Source: Nephrocerus scutellatus (Eukaryota; Arthropoda; Insecta; Diptera; Pipunculidae). Taken from it: 64,000 bases of DNA. Numbering within the stretch: position 1 is the stretch's first letter; each line of letters starts with the position of its first letter. The notes beneath the pieces were generated by a model. It had not been told where the DNA came from and ran no database searches. It saw nothing but the letters and a program-made list of their open reading frames with translations. A program made the translations under genes and the position numbers. Location of the stretch: assembly GCA_947095585.1 (NCBI GenBank), contig OX352762.1:97438249-97502248 (forward strand), written 5' to 3'. Below are positions 48,520 through 59,079 of the stretch, piece after piece.

Positions 48520-49240
48520 ATCGGAAGAGATGAAAAAGCATCTAACAATTAATAATTTTATGGATGTAATTGATGCATTAAGTGATGATGACGAGGCGTT
48601 TGACTAAACAATACTTAACATGTAAGTTTTGATTATATCCTTCACTAGGAATATGTACTATTTTTCTCTGTATATTTTAGTATCCCACGCTGAATCTGTA
48701 TTTTCTCCAGATTCACACCATGGGAGCAAATGTAGAATTGGTACAAGGAAAGAGCTTTACATTTATGTGTGGTATATAAGCAATACCATCACTTTCAGAA
48801 AACTGGGGAACTTGTTTGGAGTACCAAATTCTTCTGCCTGGATAGCTGTTCGTCGCGCTTGCAAGGCTCATAGAGAACAGAGAGTAGTATATTAAATAGC
48901 CTCAAGGAAATGCTGTGGCATACAACTGCAGTAAATTTGAAGCAAAAAAGAAAATTCCTGGAGTTCTCGGTATAATCGATTGCACGCACATCCCGATTGC
49001 AGCTCCAAAATTGAATAAAGAGTGCTTATAAAACCAAAAGCATAACTTCACAATAGTTATGCAAACAGTCGTTGATGCAGGCAAAAATTCATCGACGTTT
49101 ATTGTGGTTAAGCCGGATCGTTTCGCGACAGCATAATGTTTCGAAGATCAGCCTAATACAGAATAACCGACTCACATTATTCGCAGCTGTTTTCGTCAAA
49201 TACTTTCATTTTGGGGAACTCAGCGTATCCTGCTACGAAC
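48520..49240 (+). mobile_element. PIF/Harbinger transposase remnant
   Basis: Across frames, the blocks LGNLFGVPNSSAWIAVRRAC (48,808), IPGVLGIIDCTHIPIAAPKL (48,955), VVDAG..FIDV near 49,068, and SFRDSIMF (49,118) and LFAAVF (49,180) follow the order of Harbinger-type DDE transposases. IIDCTHI carries the first catalytic Asp. Several frameshifts are present. The C-terminal third is missing because an RTE-like family A copy is inserted at 49,243. Confidence 0.75.
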
Positions 49241-49242
49241 TG

Positions 49243-49640
49243 GTTTACTTACTTGCTTATGTCCTATATCCCCTTGTGGGTCCTAGATCCTCTACTACGC
49301 CTACGCGCCTTCGCGTGCGGTTCCTGGCAATGAGCTTCAGCTCTCCCCAACTCTTCCCTAATTGCCGTGACTCCTCCTCAACTGTTCTGCGCCATGTATT
49401 TCTCGGACGACCCGTTCTTCTACCATCCTGAGATAACAGATTCCATTGCATTGTGTAGTTTTCTATGGAACTGTCGCCTTTTCGGAGTGTATGACCAATC
49501 CACTGGATGACATCGGCTCGAAATCGGGACCGGTGGAGAGACTTTTTGCGGGAGGCCAGGACCGGACCCCGGTTGTAGAGTTAAATATGATGATGATGAT
49601 GACCAATCCACTGCCACTTTAGTGCATTGATCGCACATGA
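49243..49640 (-). mobile_element. family A RTE-like 3'-end fragment (A2)
   Basis: Begins with a CTTACTTGCTTATG repeat (the TAAG tail on the minus strand). It matches 986-1,245 of the long copy, encoding on the minus strand GRPRNTWRRTVEEESRQLGK. It is broken at 49,505 by a family B insert and resumes at 49,601. It is 5'-truncated at about 49,640. Confidence 0.85.
49506..49600 (+). mobile_element. family B 3'-end insert with target duplication
   Basis: A 95-bp piece, the last part of family B (AGAGACTTTTTGCGGGAGGC, CGGACCCCGGTTGTAGAG) with its GATGATGAT tail. It is flanked by the 13-bp direct repeat GACCAATCCACTG (49,493-49,505 and 49,601-49,613). The uninterrupted target is visible in the family A copy at about 1,208-1,220. 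A 5'-truncated insertion of this kind is the usual product of target-primed reverse transcription. Confidence 0.9.
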
Positions 49641-49644
49641 TCCA

Positions 49645-50112
49645 AGGTCATGGAAACGCTGATTAACTATCAGCCCATAAAATATCTTGAAACTAACAAA
49701 ATCCTTAGTGACCGCAGTACGGCTTTCGTGGTCCGTATATCTCTGGTGCTATATCTCACCGAGCTGTGGAACCGGTCTTTGCATCAATTTGGTGAAAGCA
49801 AAGCCGTTGCATTTGATATTTTCAAGGCATTTGACAGAGTTTGGCGTCACTCTTTTAACCAATATGCGTGTTTATGGATTCGATGAAAAACTGCTTCATT
49901 GGTTTAGAAGTTATCTGCTGGACCACTTAATTCAAGTTGTTTGGGACGGTTTCAAATCTGAAATTCATCGCATAAATGCTTGGTGCTCGCCAGGGCTCTG
50001 TTTTGTTCCAAACAGACTTTCTCATTTTTGTTAATGCTTTCTTCTTCTAATCCAATTCACTTTTTCACCGATGACAACACTTTCAGCTTCTCACATAAAT
50101 TTAAGGAAATAT
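49645..50112 (+). mobile_element. family C jockey-like fragment (C6)
   Basis: Covers RT from the METL block (AAGGTCATGGAAACGCTGAT) through AFDIFKAFDRVWRH near 49,805-49,850, a LLDHLIQVVWDGFKSEIHRI block near 49,915, and the catalytic stretch FTDDNTFSFSHKF near 50,065 (FADD reads FTDD). Two frameshifts. It runs into a family H copy at about 50,113. Confidence 0.8.
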
Positions 50113-50400
50113 AATAAATTTAGTTTTAATTTTGAAACAAAAAGGTATATAAGCCTCTTGACCCTGCAGCCCCATCGTTTACAAATGTTTATTTAAAATG
50201 TTGTAACTGGAGGTACGCATGTGTGCGAAGTTTGAATAAAATTGGGTTAATTTTGACGAAGTTTATATGGGAACACCTGGAGCTTCCAAATTTTTATAGA
50301 AAGTGTTTTCATCGGAGATACGGAGATAGATTGTAAATTGATCATAAGATTTTATGTCAGCTGCAAACAAACAAACACATCCGTACGCGATGTTAAATAT
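50113..50400 (+). mobile_element. family H copy, single internal unit
   Basis: Contains one GTACGCATGTGTGCGAAGTT unit, an ACAAACAAACACATCCGTACG block and the terminal AATATAGAGAATTT at 50,388-50,401. The 5' terminal repeat is not clear. It is inserted in family C copy C6. Confidence 0.65.
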
Positions 50401-50401
50401 A

Positions 50402-51189
50402 GAGAATTTAAAGTGAAAGTGGAAGAAGTCACATATCACTAAATTGTCGTAATGGAAGAGCTATTTTTTGCCCAAGTCATCATCTCAACAATCTCTCGTA
50501 CATTCACTCGGCGATAAGCGATTTGAATTTTTTTGAGTTCTTCCATCATCACTTAAGTCCATTGGAATTGTGTTACCTTCAAAATACCAAATAATTCAAC
50601 GAATTCTGTAGAACTTATTTATATTTTAACGTAATGCAATTTCGAAACAATAAACGTAATTATAAAGAGTAATTATTTCAGAATTTTTATTGATATTTAA
50701 AGTGTAATTTGCCGAAACAATATTTTGTTCCACTCTGTTATGCGCAATCATTTTCTGGTCATAAAAAAATTATTACGATTACGGATAAACATAATCGCAT
50801 AATACTGTACGCTGATACAGTGTGAAGCCAAAACTATAAAGCTTTTGTATGTTTGCATTATTCATGCCTTTTCATATGCAATGGTGCCGCCAAGACGCGT
50901 ATTTACATTGTTATTTGTTTGTCCTTTCTGTTCATTCATTCATGAAAAAAAAAATTTTTTGAAGTAAAATTGATTCAAATTTCAATTTAAAATACCGAAA
51001 AACTAGCAACACGACTGGAATTGGAATTAGATTATTTTTACTAAAATTGTAAAATTCTGGACATTTGCAATTTGGACAAATTGTTGGGAGATGGTTTTGC
51101 TGTCTTTTTCACATCAAGATTACTTCAGTTATGTTTGTTTTCTTTACACTTCTTGAAATACCATCATATGTAACGAATGCAGAGTTGAT
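50402..51189. other. unassigned AT-rich DNA
   Basis: No gene or repeat was recognised. Confidence 0.5.
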
Positions 51190-51990
51190 AGTGTAAATAA
51201 GGTGGCAAATACTTAAAGGTGTGATTCCTTGGTTATTTTCGTGAAAAAAATTGTTCGGGATGGGGGGTCTATTTTCACCACCTGCGGTGAACGTAGCGTT
51301 TTAAAACGAAGAGGCGTACTTTTGACCTTACATCACTTCACATCCTATAACTCTTGCACGCTTCTAGCTACAAGGTCAGTGTTGGTTTCTTTTGATAGAA
51401 AAATAAATCGTAAAGGCCAAACAATGTAAATTTTTTTAAATTCTTTAAACCATTACCGATATAAACGTCGTCAAATTCAAAAAAAAAATTTAATTTTTTT
51501 TAAATTTTATTTTCAAACGCGATTATTTTGAATAATGCTCGCGGATAATTTTTTTTGACAAACCCAGTATTAAAGCCTATTAAAGTGTCAACAAATCCAC
51601 CTTACAATATTTATGCATTCGGTGAACAGGATCAGGGTGAAAATTGAAAGTTTGTAAAAATGAACGAATACGTACTTTTGACCTTACATGACTTCACACT
51701 CTACAACTCTTGAACGCTTCCAGCTATTAGGTTACTATTGGTCTTTTTTTTAAAAAAATTCAATTTTTAAGATCAAACAATGTACATTTTTTAAATTAGT
51801 TAAGCCATACCTATATGAAGGTCGTTAAAATCAAAAAAAAAAATTTAAAGTGTATTTACCAACACGATTATTTCGAGAAATGCTATTGGATAAATTTTTT
51901 TTGATAAATACGGTATAAAAGCCTATTCAATTTCCTACAAATCTATGGCATAATATTTGTGCATTCTCAACAAGAGCGATATAGTGCGGG
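51190..51990 (+). repeat. interspersed repeat with 355-bp tandem duplication
   Basis: The entry (GGTGGCAAATACTTAAAGG) resembles 10,520. Inside, CGTACTTTTGACCTTACAT starts a unit at 51,316 and again at 51,671. Both units share CTCTTG.ACGCTTC.AGCTA, the TCAAACAATGTA-type block and AAAGCCTATT. The two units have diverged by roughly a fifth. No coding content. Confidence 0.75.
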
Positions 51991-52082
51991 TTGTGTTGCT
52001 ACTACTACGTATAAGAAGAGTTGCATGCCGTCTTAGTGTTCCTGCAACAAAATTACACTTAAAACTGATGCACTCCTTCGAC

Positions 52083-52251
52083 TTCACTCCAGTTCATAAT
52101 CTTCCTCAGACAAACTTGCCAATAAGGACCTAATTTTGTGAGTGGACACATGAAGATGGTGGTAAAAATGGACACGTAAAAATGGAGTCCACTCACAAAA
52201 TTAGGTCCTTCTTGGGAAGTCTGTTTGAAGAAGATTATGCACTGGAGTGAA
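52083..52251. mobile_element. 169-bp inverted-repeat element
   Basis: Arms at 52,083-52,146 and 52,187-52,251 are about 64-65 bp and about 90% complementary (inner 20 bp or so perfect: AGGACCTAATTTTGTGAGTG), with a 40-bp centre. Foldback or MITE-like, no coding capacity. Confidence 0.75.
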
Positions 52252-52279
52252 CACTATAATGTAGTCCCAACCTTGTTAT

Positions 52280-52610
52280 GCTGTCGAGGTCCGAATTTAA
52301 CGTGCTTAACATACTTTGTTGTTCAAGTTCTGCTTGCGACGAAGAGAAAGCTTGAAATCATATGAAAAGTTAAGAGTGCTGTCGTCAGCGAAAGAATTAA
52401 TTGGATTGGATTAGAAGTGGCGGATCGGAGATCATTAATGAAAATGAGAAAGAGTGTCGGAGACAAAACAGAGCCTTGGAGAACACCAGCGTTTATACGG
52501 TGAACATTGGATTTTAATCCGTCCAATACGAGCTGAATTGAACGGTCAGAAGCGTAGTTACTAATCCAATTGAGCATGGCGTTATTAATCGTTTTATCTT
52601 GCGTTCATTG
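52280..52610 (-). mobile_element. family C jockey-like fragment (C7)
   Basis: The minus-strand frame 52,577-52,323 reads LNWISNYASDRSIQLVLDGL, then HRINAGVLQGSVLSP (PQG reads LQG) and TLFLIFINDLRSATSNPI. The catalytic FADD part follows near 52,385 in a shifted frame. 5' and 3' truncated. Confidence 0.8.
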
Positions 52611-52904
52611 ATTATCGAATGAAATTTTTGTTTGTTTTGGCATCGCCTGAAGCTGGTTGGTATTTTATTACCAATTAGTGCCCGGAGAAACCGGATATTT
52701 TGATGATGTGTGTCTAGTAAATCTCCGCATACCGATTGAGAAATATAAATTTAATACAAAATTCAATATTCTCCACCATTTTCTTCATTTTAGAGAAAGA
52801 CCTCAGGAATGAAAATTAATGCTTTTGGGGAGCTGTACGATATTCCGAATTCTCGAGATTTCCCAAAAATACACTCTTCACATTTGTATTTAAAATACAT
52901 TTAT

Positions 52905-53180
52905 ACTAGGTGTGCCCACGGCTTCGCTCGCCCACCACCTTCGCCAACACCACAGTCGGACCAAAGCCCCTTCTCCCGTTGACCAATGCAGTTCCCGCAA
53001 TAGACCAACACCTCCCCCGCCCACCAAACAGCGAGAAAGTGTTGTCAATCGAGATACACATGTGTGCAAAGTTTAAAAAAAATCGGGTTTTAAGAAGTGA
53101 ATTTAAAAATTTATCACAAAATTTAATGGCAGCCACAGACAAACAAACATATCCGGACGCGAAGTTAATATAGAATATTT
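52905..53180 (+). mobile_element. family H copy
   Basis: Starts TACTAGGTGTGCCCACGGCT, has one ATACACATGTGTGCAAAGTT unit, an ACAAACATATCCGGACGCGA block and ends with a TTAATATAGAATATTTTAA variant of the terminal repeat. Confidence 0.65.
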
Positions 53181-53480
53181 TAAAATAAATTAAGCGAATG
53201 GTGAAAAAATAGAAACAATAATTTGGAACAATAAATCAAACAAAACTGTGAGTATTGAAGCAATGCGAAAATTATAACAACGTAATGAAACATATATGTA
53301 AGGTAACTACGCCCACTGGACGTATCGAAGCAATATTCACACCATGTGTTCATTTAGTGCTCCGATAAATTGCTATATATATTTTTCACACGCCCATAGA
53401 CGAAAGCGACTGTTTCGTACGCTATAAACTAGCCTCGAAAGTAGCCCATAACAACAATAGTTATGTTATGATATAAACGT

Positions 53481-53711
53481 CTTTTGTTATTTACTGCAAT
53501 CTCAGCGAACACATTGCGCATGAGCAAGAATTCTCTTTTGTTTGTCGTTTGTGATTTCTGCTTCTCTCTCGATTTAGCAGAAAAACCGGTTTGGACGCGT
53601 GAAAAATTCATTTCTTTGTTATTTACTGCAGTCACAGCGAACACACATTCTCACATTTCTGCTTCTCTCTCTCGATTTAGCAGAAAAACTGGTTTGGACG
53701 CGTGAAAAATA
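53481..53711 (+). repeat. tandem duplication, ~100-127-bp units
   Basis: Unit 1 (53,481-53,607) and unit 2 (53,611-53,710) both run from TTTGTTATTTACTGCA through a TTCTGCTTCTCTCTC block and GATTTAGCAGAAAAAC to GGTTTGGACGCGTGAAAAAT. Unit 1 has about 27 extra bases in the middle. The phrase CCCATAGACGAAAG precedes this region at 53,395 and recurs at 53,825, suggesting a larger repeat family. Confidence 0.8.
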
Positions 53712-53823
53712 GCGTACACGACTTGCAGAAAAGTGCTCATCGTGCTCGTTAGATTGCCGAGCTTCGACCTCGCACGATAAAGTCCACTTTCCTTGCTCGT
53801 TCTGTAATATACTATTTTACAAT

Positions 53824-54010
53824 CCCATAGACGAAAGTTTCGGCCCGGCGTTTCCTCCACCCAACTGACCATCCGCCCAATGACCACCCTCCCACTGATA
53901 ACCCTCCCTCTGACCCACCTCCAACAATCTAACACCTCAGCCTCACAGCAAACTATATAATCGATACTAATATCGGCAAAAATAACAAACAGTTTCAAAT
54001 TTATATAAAA
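53824..54010 (+). repeat. interspersed repeat sharing a core with 14,528-14,655
   Basis: CCCATAGACGAAAGTTTCGG opens it, then a CCA/CCC-rich stretch, then the core ACTAATATCGGCAAAAATAA also present at about 14,613. No coding content. Confidence 0.55.
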
Positions 54011-54569
54011 AGAAAATGTACGCTGCCAAGAATAGCTAAGTACTTGTTTTAGATTATAAATAAAACGGAATTTAAACCCTCCGATAAGTGGTTTTCGTTT
54101 GGCATAACTATGCTTACTTCTTGCACACATCACCGAAGCATCCTAAACAAAAAATCAATTGATATGATTGATTTGTGTAGGAAACAAACAAACATGCTTT
54201 CATTTTTATATAATATGTAACGCATATTTTAGGTTAGGCCCGCCACCAACCCATTAAAAGCATTCCCGTACAAAACTCAAATTGTTATTTTTCCGATTTT
54301 TCGGCTTTTCCTTTGGGGTTTTCCGAAACCTTTTTTTGTATATGTTAAATATTAATATCAGCCACCGCGGCGGTAAGAAGAAGGTGGTGATTGTGAGCCT
54401 ATCGAAGTGCCCGGGAACAGCTTGTATATATATATTATATATATATATAGAATACGTACAATATATTTGTACATTAATACGTGAAGAGAAAACTTTGTAT
54501 GAGATTTGGCATAGTTAAAGTTTATATGGAGAAGGACAGCAGAAAGCTAAAACTTACGAGTATATATAA

Positions 54570-55122
54570 CTAGCTGAAGTGCCCGGCCTTGCCCGTGGCC
54601 TTGGACCCACCTATCGACCCCATTGGATACCCAGGAAAAGAAAACACATGTATTTAAGACAAATGAGAAATTATTAATTTTTTTAATTCATCTTAACGCC
54701 AGCGGATAGACAATGTTTTTTGTTTTTTTTTATTTGAAGTAAAAACGTACAAAATTCGGTGTGCCAACTCGGGAGCAAGCGTAAAAACGCAAAAATTAAC
54801 GGTCGTGAAAAGACCAACATTACGAAGTCGAACCAACATAGCAACAAAACGAAAACGAAACCCACATTTTCCACCTATCGAGTCCAAATTTTGCGAAAGA
54901 CTTTATTTCAATTTAAATATTATATGGTGTGAATTTGAGCCAAGTCCATAAATAAGAAAAAAGCGACCCCACCGCCACCTGCTGATCCGATCGTTAGCAA
55001 ACCTTTACAGGATTACCCGCTGGGCTAATCTGAAGATTGCCTGAAAATTTTATCAAAACCGGTGAAGCCTGTTTGGAGTACATACGGAACATACATACAC
55101 ATCGATTTTCATATATTAGTTT
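54570..55122 (+). repeat. ACTAGCTG-type interspersed repeat
   Basis: Begins TATATAACTAGCTGAAGTGC with a CCCGTGG block and ends with TATCAAAACCGGTGAAGCC and ACATACATACACATCGATTT followed by CATATATTAG. Repeats with this type of start and end are widespread in insects. It is preceded by a TA-rich stretch at 54,424-54,450. Confidence 0.5.
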
Positions 55123-56060
55123 TAAATTTTTAAAATTTTAAAACAACAGTCAAACAACACACGCTAATGACACATTTGAACACGCTCACAGCTGACGTAA
55201 TAGAACAAAATTCAATAAAATTATATGAAATGATGATATATACTCGTATATACTGTTTGACAAAAGCACCGCAATAACGTTCAAACTTTAAAATTTAATG
55301 AAATATGGTCGGATCTCGATTATAAACGGGTCTCTAGTTAGATTTATTTGTTGTTTTACCATAGAACCATAGTTTTTTCTTTTTAGATTAATCTAAAATT
55401 TGTTGAGCGTGAACTTGTTGTAATATTGGCCATTAATTAATTTCCAACACCAAATAACGCCAACGACATGTGGCTTATACTGATTTTTGAATAAACATTA
55501 TCTATGCAGGATTCCCAATGTTTCGACTGGATCACATCTGGTATAATTGTAGATTGTCCTTGAATCTGCAGTATCCAGCAGAGCAGCTAGTATACATCAC
55601 TGCTCCCAATTTTGCATTGGAATTAAACAAAACTGAACAACACACTTAACAAAACTTGCGTCCTTTCCGTTCTTAAATATTGCACCGACGTTATGCTTGC
55701 AAAACCTCCATATTTGTATTTTAGTATTTACCATGAGTATGCAAATAATTTGATCAATTCTAATAATTAGATTCAGTTGCAATGTGACTACGTTGCAGTG
55801 TGCAAGTATATATTATGAACAGAAAACTAATGCATTTATGTAACTGTTGGTCGATTAAATATTCATATTTATGGACATATTTACCAATATCAATTTCAGT
55901 GCATTGAAATTTTATTGGAATTAGAATTGTGGTTTGCATGTCAAATATGTTTCATTGTTTTTCTGTGTTATAGGGGAATTAACAAATTCTCTAAAAAATA
56001 GTATAAGCAACAAATTTTAATTTTTGCTTACTAATAAGAAGGAGTTTAGGTTTCTTACCG
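55123..56060. other. unassigned AT-rich DNA
   Basis: No gene or repeat was recognised. Confidence 0.5.
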
Positions 56061-56061
56061 A

Positions 56062-56690
56062 AAAAACAACAGTAGGTAGGTAGGTGCAAGTTCATCTGCA
56101 ACAGAATGAAAAATTAATAAAACAAACCATAAAAATAAAAATTTTTCATGTAAATTCTTTAATTATATATACTTATTTACACTATAAATACTCACAAATA
56201 ACAAGTAAATCTAAAAAAAACTTCATTTTTATTTTTTTTGTATACATCGATACTATAATTTACTATAATTGTTTGTTTGTTTGTTTGGTAATAATCGCCA
56301 TATTAATTGTTTTTGAGGTCGGTCCTATTTCAATGTATTTTCTTTTTTCCACACGTGACTCGAGACACACGTCACACGCAGGATATCAAAATTCTCCCTT
56401 GACATTGAACAGGTCACAAAATTTCAGCTCTATAGGTCGTGCGAAAGCTGGTTAAAAAGGACATCAAAAAACGAAAAAATGGCGTCATGTCCAACCATCA
56501 CACGAGCAACATGCAAAACGTAACATACCTCACAGGCGGTATATAAAAAATGCTCACAAAATTTCGTGTGAAATGTGGTTAAAAAGACCTCAAAGTAGTC
56601 GAAAATACAGAGAAAAAGGGGTACAGTCAAGTAAAATAAAAGTTTTTAAAAAACACATGCGAAGCACGGCGTACTTTTATAGTTAAGAAT
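56062..56690 (+). repeat. interspersed repeat family J, copy 1
   Basis: Shares with 56,940-57,275 the blocks GAGGTCGGTCC (56,315), GGATATCAAAATT, ACATTGAAC.GGTC.CAAAATTT, TATAGGTCG and GGTTAAAAAGGAC. An internal near-duplicate of the AAATTT...TGGTTAAAAAGACC segment lies at 56,555-56,600. No coding capacity. Confidence 0.65.
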
Positions 56691-56749
56691 AATAACAAGA
56701 CCCCTGCTGTTAAGCAACGCTGCACGAATGGCCAGATTAAAAAAAACAT

Positions 56750-56937
56750 ATTTTTTTAGGAGCCCACACGGGGCTCGATAACTGAATTTAAAAAGAATGT
56801 GTTGTCACAGGAAATATACATTTGTAAAGTTTCAATAAAATCAGGCTTTGGGAAGTTGGTTAAAAATTGATCGCACGATTCCACGACAAGCAGGCAGGCC
56901 GACAGTCTAATCTAATATAGAGAATTTAAAACAAGTA
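56750..56937 (+). mobile_element. family H copy, truncated
   Basis: Ends with TAATATAGAGAATTT and contains an AAATATACATTTGTAAAGTT unit. Lies between two J copies. Confidence 0.55.
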
Positions 56938-56939
56938 AA

Positions 56940-57275
56940 TTTAAAACAACTTTTTCGGGTACAAATTTGTATGTATAGATCGACACACGCCATACGCTAC
57001 ACAGTTGTATTATTTGTTAATAACCGCAAAATTATCTGTTTTTAAGGTCGGACCTTAATCACACGCGCCACACGCGCTACACGCGCCACACACGCCACAC
57101 GCTCCACACTCGCCATATGCGGGGTATCAAAATTGGCTTCTGACATTGAGGTGCTCAGAAAATTTACTCCTCTAGGTCGGCGAAAGGTGGTTAAAAAAGA
57201 CCAACAGACAATGAAAGGTAGTCAAGTTAAATAAAAGGTTTTAAAAAAGAAAACACCTTGCCCGTTGCAGAAAAA
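56940..57275 (+). repeat. interspersed repeat family J, copy 2
   Basis: Matches J copy 1 in order, with AAGGTCGGACC, GGGGTATCAAAATTGG, ACATTGAGGTGCTCAGAAAA, CTAGGTCGGCGAAAGGTGG and AGTCAAGTTAAATAAAAGG. It contains a GC-rich minisatellite. Confidence 0.65.
57060..57118 (+). repeat. CACACGCGC minisatellite
   Basis: About six degenerate copies of a 9-10-bp CACACGCGC/CTACACGCGC unit inside repeat J copy 2. Confidence 0.85.
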
Positions 57276-57439
57276 TTTCCTGGCTCTTTTTCTAATTTAG
57301 AAAAACTAGTTAACAAGAACCAAGAGAAATCAAAGCTTTTCAACGGGACACATTTTTTGTTTGTGATAAAAAGTTTGCTAATTCTCTGGCTATCTTAACT
57401 TTTATGTGAACATTAAGAAAAGTCAGACCCATATATACA

Positions 57440-57640
57440 CTTATACTGGGTGTCCACTGATTCGTGCACAATATTTTGGGAAATGATTCTGGGGTATATC
57501 CTGAGAAAAAAATCGTTCTACAGTAAGGGTCGTTTCGACTTCTTCGGGGTCCTCTTTAACCAACTTTCACACGATTCTGCAAGTGACGCGTGTCGCGAGT
57601 GTAAAAGTGGAAAGTTTTCATTTTAGCCTCTAAAAAAGAA
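57440..57640 (-). repeat. interspersed repeat family J, inverted copy
   Basis: TCTTTAACCAACTTTCACAC is the complement of the GGTTAAAAAGA region of family J, and ACACTTATACTGGGTGTCC marks the edge. This copy points opposite to the other two. Confidence 0.5.
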
Positions 57641-58340
57641 AATGTGCTTATGTCTATGCATACATAAAAGTGTATACCCGAAAAACTGAGGTTTTTTTTA
57701 CATTTACTTGTTTTTTAATTTCAATCGAATTCTTGGTAAGTTAGTTTGTTTGTTTTGTGGGAACTTGAAATAAAAAGTAATTTAAACTTTTGTGTTACTT
57801 GCGTACATGCTCTAAGCTACCTTTCCAGCTCGCTATAGTTGTTAATGCGTAAATTCTTACATATCGATACCAGACAAACAGGAACCAAATTATAATTCCA
57901 TGTACTGTTATTCCAATAAAATTTAATAGCTTTCTGAAGTAATCCTATTATTTTCTGCCTGTTGATATATAACATTGTCTGCAATGACTACGATCATATT
58001 GCGTAGCAATTTTCTTTTTAATTATATTTGTTTGCGCATTGGCTCTTTTGTAACATTGTAGAAAAAAAATTAATTGTTTCGAAATTGAAAAAACTTAAGT
58101 AAACGTTTGACCCCAAACTTGAACGACCGACGCTTCATGAATTTTTGGTAGACAATTGACTCATTAGCCGTGTCCTGTGTAAGGATCCCTCCATATCCTC
58201 AGTCATCTCTTGGAATGGAAAACGATTCCTCATGAGCGCTAAGAGTATTTTCTTTTTATTTCGATTTTCTAAGACTAACATACTTTGCATTCGTTATCAC
58301 TAGACAGCGCAGCGCGAATTTTAAGTAGTATAATACATTA
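57641..58340. other. unassigned AT-rich DNA
   Basis: No gene or repeat was recognised. Confidence 0.5.
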
Positions 58341-58745
58341 ACTATCTCATTAAGCGAATCTTAAATTCAAAGCCATTGTCCATGAATAGCACTTACATCG
58401 AGGAAACTGAAAAACTAGCAATTCTCGCTATGTGCGTTAACGACAAACTTCGTTGGAATGACCACATATTTACCGTCGCCAAAAATGCTGCGAAATATTT
58501 AGGTATTCAAACCCGGTGCAAGAAATATTTCACTCCCTCTGATCTGGCTACTACGAGACAACTTGAGTACAATTATCATATTTGGTCTGGCGCACCTAAA
58601 ATAACTTGCTATATAGAATACAAAACCATACGATAAAAATTATCGGTGACGAAAACATTGCGAAATCAATAGATTCGCTTAAACAACTCAGAAACGTTTC
58701 CTGCTTGTCACTATTTTATCGATTTTCCCACCAGCGGTTCTCAAG
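58341..58745 (+). mobile_element. family C jockey-like fragment (C8)
   Basis: The post-RT connection domain: NSTYIEETEKLAILAMCVND, KLRWNDHIFTVAKNAAKYLG, RCKKYFTPSDLATT, then after deletions QNHTIKIIGDENIAKSIDSL and a NVSCLSLFYRFSHQRFSR end. It is cut at 58,745 by family B. Confidence 0.8.
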
Positions 58746-59070
58746 AGCCTACAAAGCCAACTATAGTCTGTTTAAACTGTTCACATCCAGGAATTTTATT
58801 ATATAACTGATGTATAAGAAAATGGTCTCACCAGTAATTACATTAGGATTCGAGACTAACGTGTTTAGCTAAAAGAACTCTGACCTGTTATCCGCGTTCG
58901 GGAGGAAAGTCTTACAGATAATTGTTTGCCCGCATGTTACATGGATCGACGATTTCGGACACACCATAATGACGAGATGTACAAGCGTTACTTCGATGTC
59001 TCGACGTATTGAAGTCAATTAAGCTCGGTAGGCACCGGTTGGCTGGACAGTAACTGACTATTGGATAAAC
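58746..59070 (+). mobile_element. family B fragment inserted in family C (B5)
   Basis: Matches 7,862-8,113 of the main B copy: AGCCTACAAAGCCAACTATA, CTGATGTATAAGAAAATGGT and a GAACTCTGACCTGTTATCCG block, then AATTAAGCTCGGTAGGCACC. It has a 65-bp insertion or diverged part near 58,945-59,010. Confidence 0.7.
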
Positions 59071-59079
59071 GTGAGTATC

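Noticed and set aside
57060..57118. CRISPR-like short repeats
   Set aside because: A degenerate 9-10-bp minisatellite without spacers in a eukaryotic repeat.
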